This document shows, piece after piece, positions 8,567 to 16,876 of a DNA stretch of 64,000 nt; position 1 is the stretch's first letter; the number at the start of each line of letters is the position of its first letter. A program made the translations under genes and the position numbers. Under the pieces are notes generated by a model that was not told the DNA's origin, did no database searches, and was given only the letters and a program-made list of their open reading frames with translations. Location: contig NZ_JAABNO010000003.1 in the NCBI RefSeq assembly GCF_009928445.1, forward strand, positions 186,001-250,000, written 5' to 3'. This stretch comes from Clostridium sp. C8-1-8 (lineage in GTDB: Bacteria > Bacillota > Clostridia > Clostridiales > Clostridiaceae).

Positions 8567-9769
8567 ATGAAGAAATATTCTATGCTTATCCTTACTTTGC
8601 TTATGCTTCTACTTACTACAGTAGTTTATATATACGATAATTCAGGACAAGCTCCACAGATTAAACAGCCTTATATTTCAATTGATACAAAAAAGTTTGG
8701 ATTAATAAAAAATATAATATGGCCAAATGAATATACAAATATTAAAAATTCTTTAATCCTCTTATCAACTAAAAAAACTACTGAAGGAAATATGTCATAT
8801 TTGTACAATCTTAATATAGATACTGGAAAATCAATTATGTTGGCAGAATTTCGTTCTCATAAGAATCTAAATAATGTAATTTTGTTTAGTTCTCCTATGG
8901 GAGATGGTAGTATTATAGCAGCCTATGATAAAGGTATTGTTAAAGTAAAAACTAACCCAGTAGACTACAGCTCTGATACTGTATCTATGATTGAAGTACC
9001 AGGTTTTGAAAATGCAACTAGTATGGATTTTAAAAACAGTTTAATTTATACACGTGAAAATGATAATATACTCTACTCTTCGGATGTAGAATCATCTCAG
9101 TTGGGTTTTGCTTTCAATAACCCTAACTATACAAATACCTCAACCTATTATTTAAAGCCATTTTATGTAGCCAATTTAAATTCTTTGGATAGATTAATTA
9201 CTTATACTTCCTTGAATAGAGATCAAATCAATCTATATGCTTTGAAAGACGGGAAACCTGTAAATACTTTCAATACTCCAGTAATAAAAAATGTGGTAAC
9301 CGTACGAGGCGTTAAAGACAGCTTTGGCTTCACAGGTATGAATATATTAGATGATAAAACTCAGAATAAGAACCTTAGTATATTTTTGATAAGACATACC
9401 ATAGATAATTACAATCACGATAACTTTTATAATCTAGACACTATACCTTATAATACAGATCCTTTTGGCGCTGTACCTGCAATAGATTCATATACTTTTA
9501 ATGAAAAGTTTTCTTTAGTCTATACAGTTTATGATAAAAGCCATAGAGGAACTATTAATATCTGCGGCCTTAATCAAAGTCCTAAGGTTATATTAAAGGG
9601 TGAAAATATCTTTGGTCCAGTAAGCATCACTCAATATCCCTTTGATGAAGATGGAAAACTCTATATTCTTTATTTTTCCTTAGAAAATAAAAAAGTAAAA
9701 ATTAAGATTTGCAATGAAAATGGGGACTTAGTCAAGGATCTCACAGATGTTATAACTGGCGATACTTAA
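8567..9769 (+). CDS. membrane-anchored extracellular protein of unknown function
   Basis: 400 residues. Residues 5-24 form a strongly hydrophobic N-terminal anchor or signal (TLLMLLLTTVVYIY), with no lipobox cysteine. The rest is rich in short beta-strand-like blocks with Asn/Tyr/Asp turns, which suggests a beta-propeller-like outside domain, but no repeat motif is sharp enough to name. The ribosome site GGAGGAAG is clear. It is divergent from the membrane protein at 7711-8496. Confidence 0.7.
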   Translation: MKKYSMLILTLLMLLLTTVVYIYDNSGQAPQIKQPYISIDTKKFGLIKNIIWPNEYTNIKNSLILLSTKKTTEGNMSYLYNLNIDTGKSIMLAEFRSHKNLNNVILFSSPMGDGSIIAAYDKGIVKVKTNPVDYSSDTVSMIEVPGFENATSMDFKNSLIYTRENDNILYSSDVESSQLGFAFNNPNYTNTSTYYLKPFYVANLNSLDRLITYTSLNRDQINLYALKDGKPVNTFNTPVIKNVVTVRGVKDSFGFTGMNILDDKTQNKNLSIFLIRHTIDNYNHDNFYNLDTIPYNTDPFGAVPAIDSYTFNEKFSLVYTVYDKSHRGTINICGLNQSPKVILKGENIFGPVSITQYPFDEDGKLYILYFSLENKKVKIKICNENGDLVKDLTDVITGDT

Positions 9770-9869
9770 ACTTAATAACCCATATTCGGAAAGCACTTGG
9801 TTTAACTATTAAAAATCCCATAATCTCTTATTAAATGATAATTTATTTTATGGCGTGCTTAAATGCTAT

Positions 9870-10439
9870 TTATCCTAAAACAGAAAGTACCATCTCTCTT
9901 TTGTCTTTGTAGTATTCTTTGCTCTCCTTTGACATTTTATTATAACTTCTGTCAAGCTTAGCCTTAACAAATTCTACTCCCTCTTCAAGACTTAACTTTC
10001 TCTGAACGAAAGCTAGATGTAATAAAGAAGTCACTGTATCATAATGAGAAATTGCATCTGCATCAGAAACACAAACTTCTTCTTTTGTTGTTTTTTCTCT
10101 AACTACACTTCCTCGATGATTTAATATACATAACTTCACTAGCTCCAGTTTGTCACTTGGATAATCATAAGCTTTTAGTATGTCCTCTGCCATTCTAGCC
10201 CCATGGATATGATGTTCCTTATATAAAGCATAATCAGTTATTGAGGCTACATCATGGAGCCAGCCTGCTAGTTCACACACTTCTGCATCTGCTCCATATA
10301 TCTTAGCAAGTTTTATTGCATTATCCGCAACACTTTCTATATGCGCATAAATCCCAATACCAAAAAAATTATTTGGACTTTCGCATCTTTTTTTAATATC
10401 TTCTCTTATTTCGTCAATCATTGCCATATTTATAATCAT
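9870..10439 (-). CDS. HD-domain phosphohydrolase-like protein
   Basis: 189 residues, one HD domain. The metal ligands are visible in order: H33 (YAHIESV), the H62-D63 pair (GWLHDVA), histidines in HHIHGARMAE (about 76-79), H108 (ILNHRG) and D126 (VSDADAI). These proteins hydrolyse phosphate esters of nucleotides or related compounds in the cytoplasm; this one is not specific enough to assign a substrate. ATGs exist at 10439, 10427 and 10421 and none has a strong ribosome site, so the N-terminus is uncertain by a few residues. Confidence 0.8.
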   Translation of the reverse strand: MIINMAMIDEIREDIKKRCESPNNFFGIGIYAHIESVADNAIKLAKIYGADAEVCELAGWLHDVASITDYALYKEHHIHGARMAEDILKAYDYPSDKLELVKLCILNHRGSVVREKTTKEEVCVSDADAISHYDTVTSLLHLAFVQRKLSLEEGVEFVKAKLDRSYNKMSKESKEYYKDKREMVLSVLG

Positions 10440-10546
10440 CTATTCATTCTATATTGTAAAATTGTTACCTCAGCTTTTAATTCATACACGCCTCAAAATT
10501 CCAGAAACAATTACCTTCAAACAAGTATAAATTGAATTTCCACATA

Positions 10547-10638
10547 GGAACCCTATATAGAGTTCCAACTCCAACTATTAAGTTATGCATCCCGCAAAAA
10601 TCCTCAGAAGCCACGATTTTCGAACATGCATAACTTAA
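10547..10638. repeat. two adjacent inverted repeats in an intergenic region
   Basis: GGAAC-C-CTATATAG-A-GTTCC (10547-10566) is directly followed by a larger hairpin whose arms are TTAAGTTATGCAT (10578-10590) and ATGCATAACTTAA (10626-10638), with an inner AAAATC/GATTTT pairing. There is no clear T-run. It lies between a methyltransferase and the HD gene, both on the minus strand, and may be a transcript end or a small inverted-repeat element. Confidence 0.5.
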
Positions 10639-10695
10639 GTTTTAGTAATGTAACCCTATAACTGATGTTCAAACCATGTATACACTAGCCCTTAG

Positions 10696-11250
10696 CTACT
10701 TGTTTTCTATAATCAAAGGCTTCTTTGCATCAATTATCAATGATACCATTCCTAACTCATCAAATGAATTTCGAGTATCAAATCTCAAAGACCTTCCTAT
10801 AATTCCATCCTTTTCATTCCAGTATGTATAATGAAAATCTCCATTCTCATCGCAATATTCTAGTAAGTTAACTTCAAAACCAGCACTTCCAAATACCTCT
10901 TTAAAGCACTTATAATCATAAACAATTTTATGAGTTGCTGCAGGGTGATCTTTGGGACCTGGCCCACCAACCTTCACCATATTCTGGTACCACTGATTTC
11001 TAAAATTTGCATCTGGAACTGCGCAACGTATATATCCACCTGGTTTTAGGTACTTAAAACAATTTTTTGCTGCTTCAATTCCTTCTTCATAAGTTAGATG
11101 TTCCCATACATGCTCTGCCAGCAAGGCATCTATACTTTCTAAAGAAAATAGTTTATCCCAATGGTCAGTGGAAAGTAAATCTAAATCATCTTCTTGAGTT
11201 GGTGTCCATCCTTCTATATTTGTTTTTCCAGCTCCTATTATTACTCTCAT
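10696..11250 (-). CDS. SAM-dependent methyltransferase-like protein
   Basis: 184 residues. The start VIIGAGKTNIEGW is a short SAM-binding motif; LDLL gives the acidic end of strand 2; ALLAEHVWEHLTYEEG and then LKPGGYIRCAVPD form the typical motif 2-3 part of small class I methyltransferases. It is shorter than most, with little substrate domain. AGAGGATAATTAA precedes the ATG. It stands alone and its substrate is unknown. Confidence 0.8.
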   Translation of the reverse strand: MRVIIGAGKTNIEGWTPTQEDDLDLLSTDHWDKLFSLESIDALLAEHVWEHLTYEEGIEAAKNCFKYLKPGGYIRCAVPDANFRNQWYQNMVKVGGPGPKDHPAATHKIVYDYKCFKEVFGSAGFEVNLLEYCDENGDFHYTYWNEKDGIIGRSLRFDTRNSFDELGMVSLIIDAKKPLIIENK

Positions 11251-11348
11251 TTAATTATCCTCTACTCTCATACTTCTTTATTATCATCTAAATACGCAAA
11301 TATCTATATTTGCTTTTAGAACTTTGAAAAAACTATATTAAGCATCTC

Positions 11349-11432
11349 TTTTTAAAGTTTTCACTATGCTATAATAACTTTTACGTTCTGTTAAAGTGAT
11401 AAGTTAAAATTAGGCATAGCAAACTTTTAAAA
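11349..11432. repeat. long imperfect inverted repeat
   Basis: TTTTTAAAGTTT (11349-11360) pairs with AAACTTTTAAAA (11421-11432), and inside them CTATGC pairs with GCATAG, giving a stem of about 20 pairs around a 45-base interior. It could be a remnant of a miniature inverted-repeat element. It lies in a 300-base gap that otherwise shows nothing. Confidence 0.4.
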
Positions 11433-11548
11433 CCGACTTTTTCATATTCTGAATAAAAATACTCTGTCTATATATATTTATATAATTATAAAATCATATA
11501 AATATATAGGTATATCAATGGTTGTAACTCTTCTACTACTTTAAGTTA

Positions 11549-12145
11549 TTAGTCTAAGTGGATTAAGATCTTATCTTCAATAGAATTTTCACTAGAACCA
11601 TACTCACGTTCTGTAAAAATCAAGTCAATGCCGGACAAATCATCGGGTAATGGTGGTGAAACAACGAAACTATGAGAACTATAATCTTCTCCTCCACAAC
11701 CACTATCCATTCGACATTCATACTGTGTCTCTATAAACAATTCAAAGTAAGTATGTTTATTATTAATAGAACCATTTTCACCGTTCCAATCTATATTAAG
11801 AACTAAAACACTGGCATTTTCGTATTGCTTTATAAAGGTTAAAGTAAAGATACGGTTACCTACCATAATAGACTTAAAAACTGGTACATGCTTTTTGAAT
11901 CCTTGTGGCTCTACTATAGGTTTATATATGTTTTCGTGATATAATACCTTAAATATTTCCTTCAAAAATTCCTCAGTTACATCAAATTTTTTTGACCACT
12001 CAGATATATATTCTAAATGAGGAAAGCCTGAATCTTTATCCGATATTTCTTTACGTTTTTTTATCAATTTACAAATTTCTTCGTCAATCTCTCTTATTGT
12101 TTCCTGGTAAAACGTAGTTGGCACTTGAAATGGTAGTCTTTTCAT
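11549..12145 (-). CDS. hypothetical protein with chorismate-mutase-like N-terminal helix
   Basis: 198 residues. Residues 12-36 (TIREIDEEICKLIKKRKEIS) look like the first helix of AroQ-type chorismate mutases, but the other catalytic helices are missing, so mutase activity is not supported. The C-terminal half is beta-rich (VLVLNIDW, YFELFIETQ) with a Cys pair in CRMDSGCGG. An AAGGAGAG site places the start at the ATG at 12145 and not the TTG at 12148. Family and role are unknown. Confidence 0.65.
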   Translation of the reverse strand: MKRLPFQVPTTFYQETIREIDEEICKLIKKRKEISDKDSGFPHLEYISEWSKKFDVTEEFLKEIFKVLYHENIYKPIVEPQGFKKHVPVFKSIMVGNRIFTLTFIKQYENASVLVLNIDWNGENGSINNKHTYFELFIETQYECRMDSGCGGEDYSSHSFVVSPPLPDDLSGIDLIFTEREYGSSENSIEDKILIHLD

Positions 12146-12349
12146 CAAACACTCTCCTTACTTTATTTCATTAAATTAAGAAAGTTAATTATAAATGTAT
12201 ATAATAATTATACTAATTATAACATTAATTAAATTATTATCCATAATGCAAGAAATCACTTTTTAAATTATGTATTACTAAAACACTCTGTGAAACTTAA
12301 TCCTTTTTATATTTATAAATATTTTTTTAAATAAACATCAAGTTAAATA

Positions 12350-12378
12350 TTGACAAAAAAAGATTTTTATATTATAAA
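12350..12378 (+). promoter_or_regulatory. sigma-A promoter of the SRPBCC/MarR operon
   Basis: TTGACA (12350-12355), a 17-base spacer and TATAAA (12373-12378). Both boxes and the spacing are near consensus, about 55 bases before the ATG at 12435. Confidence 0.75.
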
Positions 12379-12380
12379 TA

Positions 12381-12405
12381 TACTTATAATATATGTACTT
12401 ATAAT
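12381..12405. promoter_or_regulatory. candidate MarR operator at the start site
   Basis: TACTTATAAT occurs twice, 15 bases apart, exactly where transcription should begin after the promoter at 12350. The downstream MarR gene could bind here and repress its own operon. The DNA is very AT-rich, so chance is not excluded. Confidence 0.4.
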
Positions 12406-12434
12406 AAATACATTTATAAATAGGAGGGTTAAAA

Positions 12435-12848
12435 ATGGAGTTAAGTTTTAAAGTTGGAGTAAATGCTAGGAAGGAGCTTATCTGGCCTTATTATGCAGAT
12501 CCTAAAAAGAGAAATATTTGGGAGGAAGATTTAGAATACATTAAATTTAATGGCGAAATTGAAACAGGCACTACTGGTGTTATGAAGCTAGAAGGAATGC
12601 CAGAAATGCCTTTCACACTAACCAATATAGTTAAAAATGCTTCTTATTGCGACCGAACTGATGTCCCTGGTATTGGAGGCTTGTATTTTGAACATGATAT
12701 CTTAGAAGCTGACGGCAAGACCTACATAAAGCACACTGTGAGATTAGAAAAAGAAAATCCATCAGAAGAAGACTTCAATTTCATTTGTGGTGTATTCTCT
12801 GATGTTCCTAGTTCAGTTATGAAGATTAAAAAGGAGGTTGAAATATAA
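12435..12848 (+). CDS. SRPBCC/polyketide-cyclase-like small protein
   Basis: 137 residues with the START/SRPBCC (Bet v1-like) pattern: an N-terminal strand (ELSFKVGVNARKELIWPYY), a helix with DPKKRNIWEEDLEY, then alternating strands and a last helix. Such proteins bind a hydrophobic ligand in a cavity. An AGGAGGG site precedes the ATG. It is the first gene of an operon with a MarR regulator that begins two bases after its stop, so the ligand may be the one the regulator senses. Confidence 0.75.
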   Translation: MELSFKVGVNARKELIWPYYADPKKRNIWEEDLEYIKFNGEIETGTTGVMKLEGMPEMPFTLTNIVKNASYCDRTDVPGIGGLYFEHDILEADGKTYIKHTVRLEKENPSEEDFNFICGVFSDVPSSVMKIKKEVEI

Positions 12849-12849
12849 A

Positions 12850-13293
12850 TTGGATTTTCCATCCACTCGTTTTAAAAACAATGCTGACGGATCTACGGGA
12901 CTTCTTTTTATTCGAGTATATAACAAGTGGCATTCAACAATTAGCCAAGAACTTAGAATTTTAGGAATTACTCACCCACAGTTCGTTGTACTTACATCAC
13001 TTAATTTTCTTAGTCAATCAGATGATAATGTTACCCAAGTAAGTATTGCTAAGATGGCAGATATGGATGTTATGTCAGTATCTCAGATAGTCAAAGGCTT
13101 AGAAAAGAATGGCTTTATTGAAAGAACTGCAAATCCAAAAGATAGTAGAGCAAAAGCAGTTAAGCTGCTACCAAAAGGATCAGAAATGGTAATTAAAGCC
13201 TTACCTATCGTAGAAAAAATAGATGACCAGTTCTTCGGCATATTAAAAGATGACGAGAATGCTTTTAGACAATATCTAAAGATATTGGAATAG
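12850..13293 (+). CDS. MarR-family transcriptional regulator
   Basis: 147 residues. The winged HTH is clear: VTQVSIAKMADMDVMSVSQI (recognition region), then IVKGLEKNGFIERTANPKDSRAKAV, the hallmark wing with DSRAK. The frame opens at a TTG at 12838, but AAGGAGG ends directly before it; the TTG at 12850, 12 bases after the site and two bases after the upstream stop, is the better start. It probably controls its own two-gene operon through the repeats at 12381-12405. Confidence 0.85.
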   Translation: MDFPSTRFKNNADGSTGLLFIRVYNKWHSTISQELRILGITHPQFVVLTSLNFLSQSDDNVTQVSIAKMADMDVMSVSQIVKGLEKNGFIERTANPKDSRAKAVKLLPKGSEMVIKALPIVEKIDDQFFGILKDDENAFRQYLKILE

Positions 13294-13294
13294 T

Positions 13295-13330
13295 TAAAAG
13301 AGTTGTAATCTTACGAGAACAACTCTTTTA
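13295..13330. terminator. bidirectional terminator between MarR and HTH genes
   Basis: TAAAAGAGTTGT pairs with ACAACTCTTTTA around a 12-base loop, with T/A runs on each side. It overlaps the last codons of the converging gene at 13311. Confidence 0.75.
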
Positions 13331-14063
13331 TTAATCTCTCATTTCTTTTTTCAGTCATAAGTCTTCTTCTGCAAAGTAACTTTATGTATACCAAAAGTTC
13401 TTTTTCTGTATTTATTATCTGCTTAGTTTTATTGTTTCTTTTAACCTTAAATATAACTTTTTTACCTTTTTTAATACTATCTAAAGCTTCTCTCAGAACA
13501 TTTTTTATATATTGGTATAAATTATCATTAAATTCATAATCGTCAATCTTTAAATAAGCCTTTTGAAAATCTTTCAAACAAAGATTATATAGATATCCTT
13601 CAAAATCATCATAGATTATAAATTCATTTTCTTCATTTTTTATTTTTCCAAAAACTCTTTCCATTGCCGAATAAGTTGTAATCCATATATCCCCTGCCTG
13701 CTTTATCTCGTAGGTTTCAAACTTGCCCCTCTCAATAGCCTTTCTTATGGTAGATCCATCTGAAAACCCCCACTTCTTTGCTGCTTCAGATAAAGTCATC
13801 ACTTCACTTAGATTGCTGCCGTTTTCTTCATCCTTAATATAATATAAAGCCTTTATATCTTCTTTTTTTAAATATCCATTAAAAGCTTTAAGTTCATCTC
13901 CATATTGATCATACTGATTAGATACTACCAAAATACTTCTTTGCTTATACAAAATCTCATATATACTATCTATATCAATAATAGGTATCCTGGCTACATC
14001 ATCGTAAATATCTGCAGGATACAGTCTTTTATTCTCTGTAGTTATTATATTAATTCCGCTCAT
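13311..14063 (-). CDS. HTH-domain protein of unknown function
   Basis: 250 residues. The middle part (about 87-145) has an HTH of the DNA-invertase/excisionase-like type (TLSEAAKKWGFSDGSTIRKA, then IERGKFETYEIKQAGDIWIT). The C-terminus is lysine-rich with a long helix. The N-terminal 80 residues match nothing I know. A GGAAGGGAAG site precedes the ATG. No partner gene is nearby. It may be a regulator or a phage-type accessory protein. Confidence 0.65.
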   Translation of the reverse strand: MSGINIITTENKRLYPADIYDDVARIPIIDIDSIYEILYKQRSILVVSNQYDQYGDELKAFNGYLKKEDIKALYYIKDEENGSNLSEVMTLSEAAKKWGFSDGSTIRKAIERGKFETYEIKQAGDIWITTYSAMERVFGKIKNEENEFIIYDDFEGYLYNLCLKDFQKAYLKIDDYEFNDNLYQYIKNVLREALDSIKKGKKVIFKVKRNNKTKQIINTEKELLVYIKLLCRRRLMTEKRNERLIKELFS

Positions 14064-14245
14064 AAGTACTTCCCTTCCAAAATATAACTGCTAAATCTAA
14101 AGTATTATCTACTACCTCATTTAATGCCTTGTATTAAGTTCTTCTATTTCATTTTTTATGAATTTATTTATATATAAATGTATCTCAATTGGATCCGATA
14201 ACTATTTTTTAAAGCCCCTGATGTTTTAAGTTTATTGTATATATT

Positions 14246-14368
14246 TTAAAATAAAGTGTCACATTTATGGATTTGCAGTTCATAAGTACATTCTATAAAA
14301 TATCCATCTTCTTTAGTATAAATAACACTTCCGACAAACTTTAAAGACTTCTATTTGATAGATTTCAT
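14246..14368 (-). pseudogene. HicB-like antitoxin remnant
   Basis: On the minus strand a frame from an ATG at 14368 reads MKSIK, a TAG stop, then KSLKFVGSVIYTKEDGYFIE and CTYELQIHKCDTLF before a TAA. The phrase YTKEDGYFIE-C-x-EL-x-IH-x-x-DTL resembles the core of HicB antitoxins (EDGYFIAECPEL...GDTLEEAL). There is no ribosome site, an internal stop and no HicA next to it, so if real it is dead. The rest of the 14064-14420 gap shows nothing. Confidence 0.4.
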
Positions 14369-14420
14369 TCTTATCAGGTTTATCGGAAAATGTCCTATAA
14401 TAAAGAGCTAAATTTATACT

Positions 14421-15191
14421 TTAGCTTCCTATAACCTCAAACAATCCTTGAGATTCCTTAGAAGTTATATCTACTATCTTATAAAAGAATTCCTTTTGCG
14501 TTAAATTACCTTTTTCAAGAGAATCATCAATCTTCCCATCTCTTAAAAATAGAAGTCTCTTAGCATAACTTGCTACCATGGAGTCATGAGTTACCATAAC
14601 AATAGCTATTCCTTCTTTTTCATTACGCTCTTTCAATATCTTAAGCATATCATGGGAATTCTTAGTATCAAGGTTTCCTGTTGGTTCATCAGCTACTATC
14701 ATCTTAGGATTTAATACTAAGGCTCTTGCTGCCGCTGCTCTTTGTCTTTGTCCACCAGAACACTCTGAAGGGAACTTATCTAAAAGCTCTGATATATTCA
14801 ATTTGTCAGCGATCTCTGCCACCCTGTCATTACACTCACTTTTTGATTTATTGGCTAAAGTCAATGGAACTCTAATATTCTCTCCAACGGTTAAAGTATC
14901 AATAAGGTTAAAATCTTGAAAAACATACCCAATGTTATCTCTTCTAAACTCTCCTACTTTACTTTCAGACATTTCAAAAATATTTTTACCATTGAATTCT
15001 ACTGCACCTTGTGTTGGAACATCTATATTGGCTATTATATTTAAAAAAGTAGACTTACCTGAACCAGAAGGCCCCATTATACATATGAAATCACCTTCAT
15101 TCACATTTAAACTAACATCGTTTAAAGCTTTAGTACTACTTGCCCCCTCATATATTTTCACAAGTCTTTTTACTGCTATTATCTCTTTCAT
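14421..15191 (-). CDS. ABC transporter ATP-binding protein, MacB/BceA-like
   Basis: 256 residues. Walker A GPSGSGKST (about 40-48), Q-loop in YVFQDFNLI, signature SGGQRQRAA, Walker B VADEPTGNLD and the switch VMVTHD are all intact. The pattern, with an unusually short linker, belongs to ATPases that drive FtsX-type permeases (lipoprotein release, bacitracin resistance). Its permease gene is directly upstream, 21 bases away. No two-component system is next to the pair, unlike most Bce modules. Confidence 0.9.
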   Translation of the reverse strand: MKEIIAVKRLVKIYEGASSTKALNDVSLNVNEGDFICIMGPSGSGKSTFLNIIANIDVPTQGAVEFNGKNIFEMSESKVGEFRRDNIGYVFQDFNLIDTLTVGENIRVPLTLANKSKSECNDRVAEIADKLNISELLDKFPSECSGGQRQRAAAARALVLNPKMIVADEPTGNLDTKNSHDMLKILKERNEKEGIAIVMVTHDSMVASYAKRLLFLRDGKIDDSLEKGNLTQKEFFYKIVDITSKESQGLFEVIGS

Positions 15192-15212
15192 TTTATTACC
15201 TCCAATGCTTTG

Positions 15213-16541
15213 TTAAATAGACAAAACAAGCTTTTTATAAACTCTGTAGGAAATTGGTATCATTAAAAGAAATATTCCTATAAATATTCCAAGAAGTATA
15301 GTTGCAAGCTTAATAGAAATTACTCCAAAACTAATGAATTTATAAAGATATATTAAAATATGAATTAGAGGAACTACTATGGCTATAGCATAAATCATGA
15401 CCACTTCTTCTCTAATTATTTTTTTCATCTGCTTTTTGGTATATCCTATGAGAGACAATTGCCTAAAAATATGCTTTCTATAAGATGCTTCTATAATAAA
15501 TTTATATAGTATACTTGTACCTAAAGCTATTATGGAGTAAATATATACCAACAGACTCATTAACTCTACTTCATGAGAGTTTTTATTAGTTCCTGTAAGA
15601 TATATAAGAGTTACTGAAGATAGTGCTAACAGTATAATTAGATAATTTATCTTTCTAAGAGAATAATGAAGATTACTTAAAGATATCAATTTGATCTTAT
15701 CTTCTGCGTACTTTCCACTTTTTAATTCTAATATCTTCTCAGGAAAGTAAATTCTTAAAAGCTTTTGGATTCCGATTATTGAAATTACTAAAAAGAAAAA
15801 CAACATAAAATATATAATACTAGAATCCACAAAAATTATGCTAATTGGTATAAAGTAAAGTATAATCGCAACTATTTTACTTGGTTTTACTTCTACTTTA
15901 CTAATCTTTGGCGGATATAACTGCTTCCATTCACTAGGCAGTTCCGGCAATGAAAATTTCTTTGCTCTTGGTGTGAACACCTTACTTTCTCCATAAATCA
16001 TTTCCTTTACTGGCTTATTGATTATATAAGAAAAGTCTCCAATTATTACATAAGGTATTATTATAAAGACAGTTATAATAATTGTAGTCACTAAGCTTTC
16101 CATAGAAAATGCTTGAATACCGCCCTTCACACCTAGTAATCCATTGGTCGCTAAGGATAGCACTGGTGTTGTAATTATTCCAATTATTATTCCTATAAGT
16201 CCACCTACTATTCCAACCACTATATTTTGAAAACAAAGCATACCTACTAGCCTATATGAGCAGACTCCGCCAAGTTCTGCAAGAGCATACTCCTTAGATT
16301 TGCCTGTGATAAAGTAAGAATTTGAGAAAAAAACTATAAATATTGACAATAAGGTTAAAAACATCAACAGTATTTGAAGCATCTGCCAATTACTCCCGTT
16401 ACGAGGAATCTGCGAATTACTGTCCATTATATTATAGCCATAAAATAAAACTAAAGTGGAAAATACTACAGAAGTTATATAAAGAAATGTCTGTCTTACG
16501 TCTGTCTTAAGCATTTTTGCTGCATACTTTAAGGTTCCCAT
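15213..16541 (-). CDS. FtsX-like ABC transporter permease, short form
   Basis: 442 residues with about eight hydrophobic segments, including the FtsX-type pairs at about 60-160 and 340-440. BceB-type permeases are usually 620-660 residues with a large outside loop between helices 7 and 8; that domain is missing here, so sensing or substrate capture may differ. AGGAGGCTAAAA precedes the ATG. It is the first gene of the operon with the ATPase at 14421, and operator-like TCACTATATCG repeats lie upstream. Confidence 0.82.
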   Translation of the reverse strand: MGTLKYAAKMLKTDVRQTFLYITSVVFSTLVLFYGYNIMDSNSQIPRNGSNWQMLQILLMFLTLLSIFIVFFSNSYFITGKSKEYALAELGGVCSYRLVGMLCFQNIVVGIVGGLIGIIIGIITTPVLSLATNGLLGVKGGIQAFSMESLVTTIIITVFIIIPYVIIGDFSYIINKPVKEMIYGESKVFTPRAKKFSLPELPSEWKQLYPPKISKVEVKPSKIVAIILYFIPISIIFVDSSIIYFMLFFFLVISIIGIQKLLRIYFPEKILELKSGKYAEDKIKLISLSNLHYSLRKINYLIILLALSSVTLIYLTGTNKNSHEVELMSLLVYIYSIIALGTSILYKFIIEASYRKHIFRQLSLIGYTKKQMKKIIREEVVMIYAIAIVVPLIHILIYLYKFISFGVISIKLATILLGIFIGIFLLMIPISYRVYKKLVLSI

Positions 16542-16597
16542 TTTTAGCCTCCTATTTATTTTTAGTATACTAGTAATAATTTATATACGTTTTATTA

Positions 16598-16717
16598 GTC
16601 ACTATATCGTGACAACATCATTGTACGTCTAATAATATCTTTCTACAAACTTCAAATATGGCCATTATAGCAGGTTTAATCACGTTTTATGTAATCATTT
16701 ACCATTTCACTATATCG
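16598..16717. promoter_or_regulatory. operator-like TCACTATATCG repeats before ABC operon
   Basis: TCACTATATCG is present at 16599-16609 and again at 16707-16717, 108 bases apart. The first copy is part of the dyad GTCAC-TATATC-GTGAC (16598-16613), 57 bases before the permease ATG. This suggests an unlinked regulator of the ABC operon. It is similar in style to PadR-type sites but cannot be assigned. Confidence 0.4.
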
Positions 16718-16744
16718 AGAATAGAATTGCTTTAATTTGCTAAA

Positions 16745-16790
16745 TAATAAAACACCGTAAGTTCGGATAATTTCCGAAATATACAGTGCT
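16745..16790 (-). terminator. terminator of the E2-like gene
   Basis: On the minus strand, CACTGTA...TTCGGA pairs with TCCGAA...TACGGTG and is followed by TTTTATTATT. It lies about 90 bases after the stop of the gene at 16877. Confidence 0.65.
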
Positions 16791-16876
16791 TATAATTAAT
16801 ATATTGCATTTACTTCATTACAAGTATCAAACTTATAAAACTGATTTCACTTCAAATCAATACAATTATAACTTAT

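Noticed and set aside
11549-12145. Chorismate mutase assignment
   Set aside because: Only one helix resembles AroQ; the remaining active-site helices are missing.
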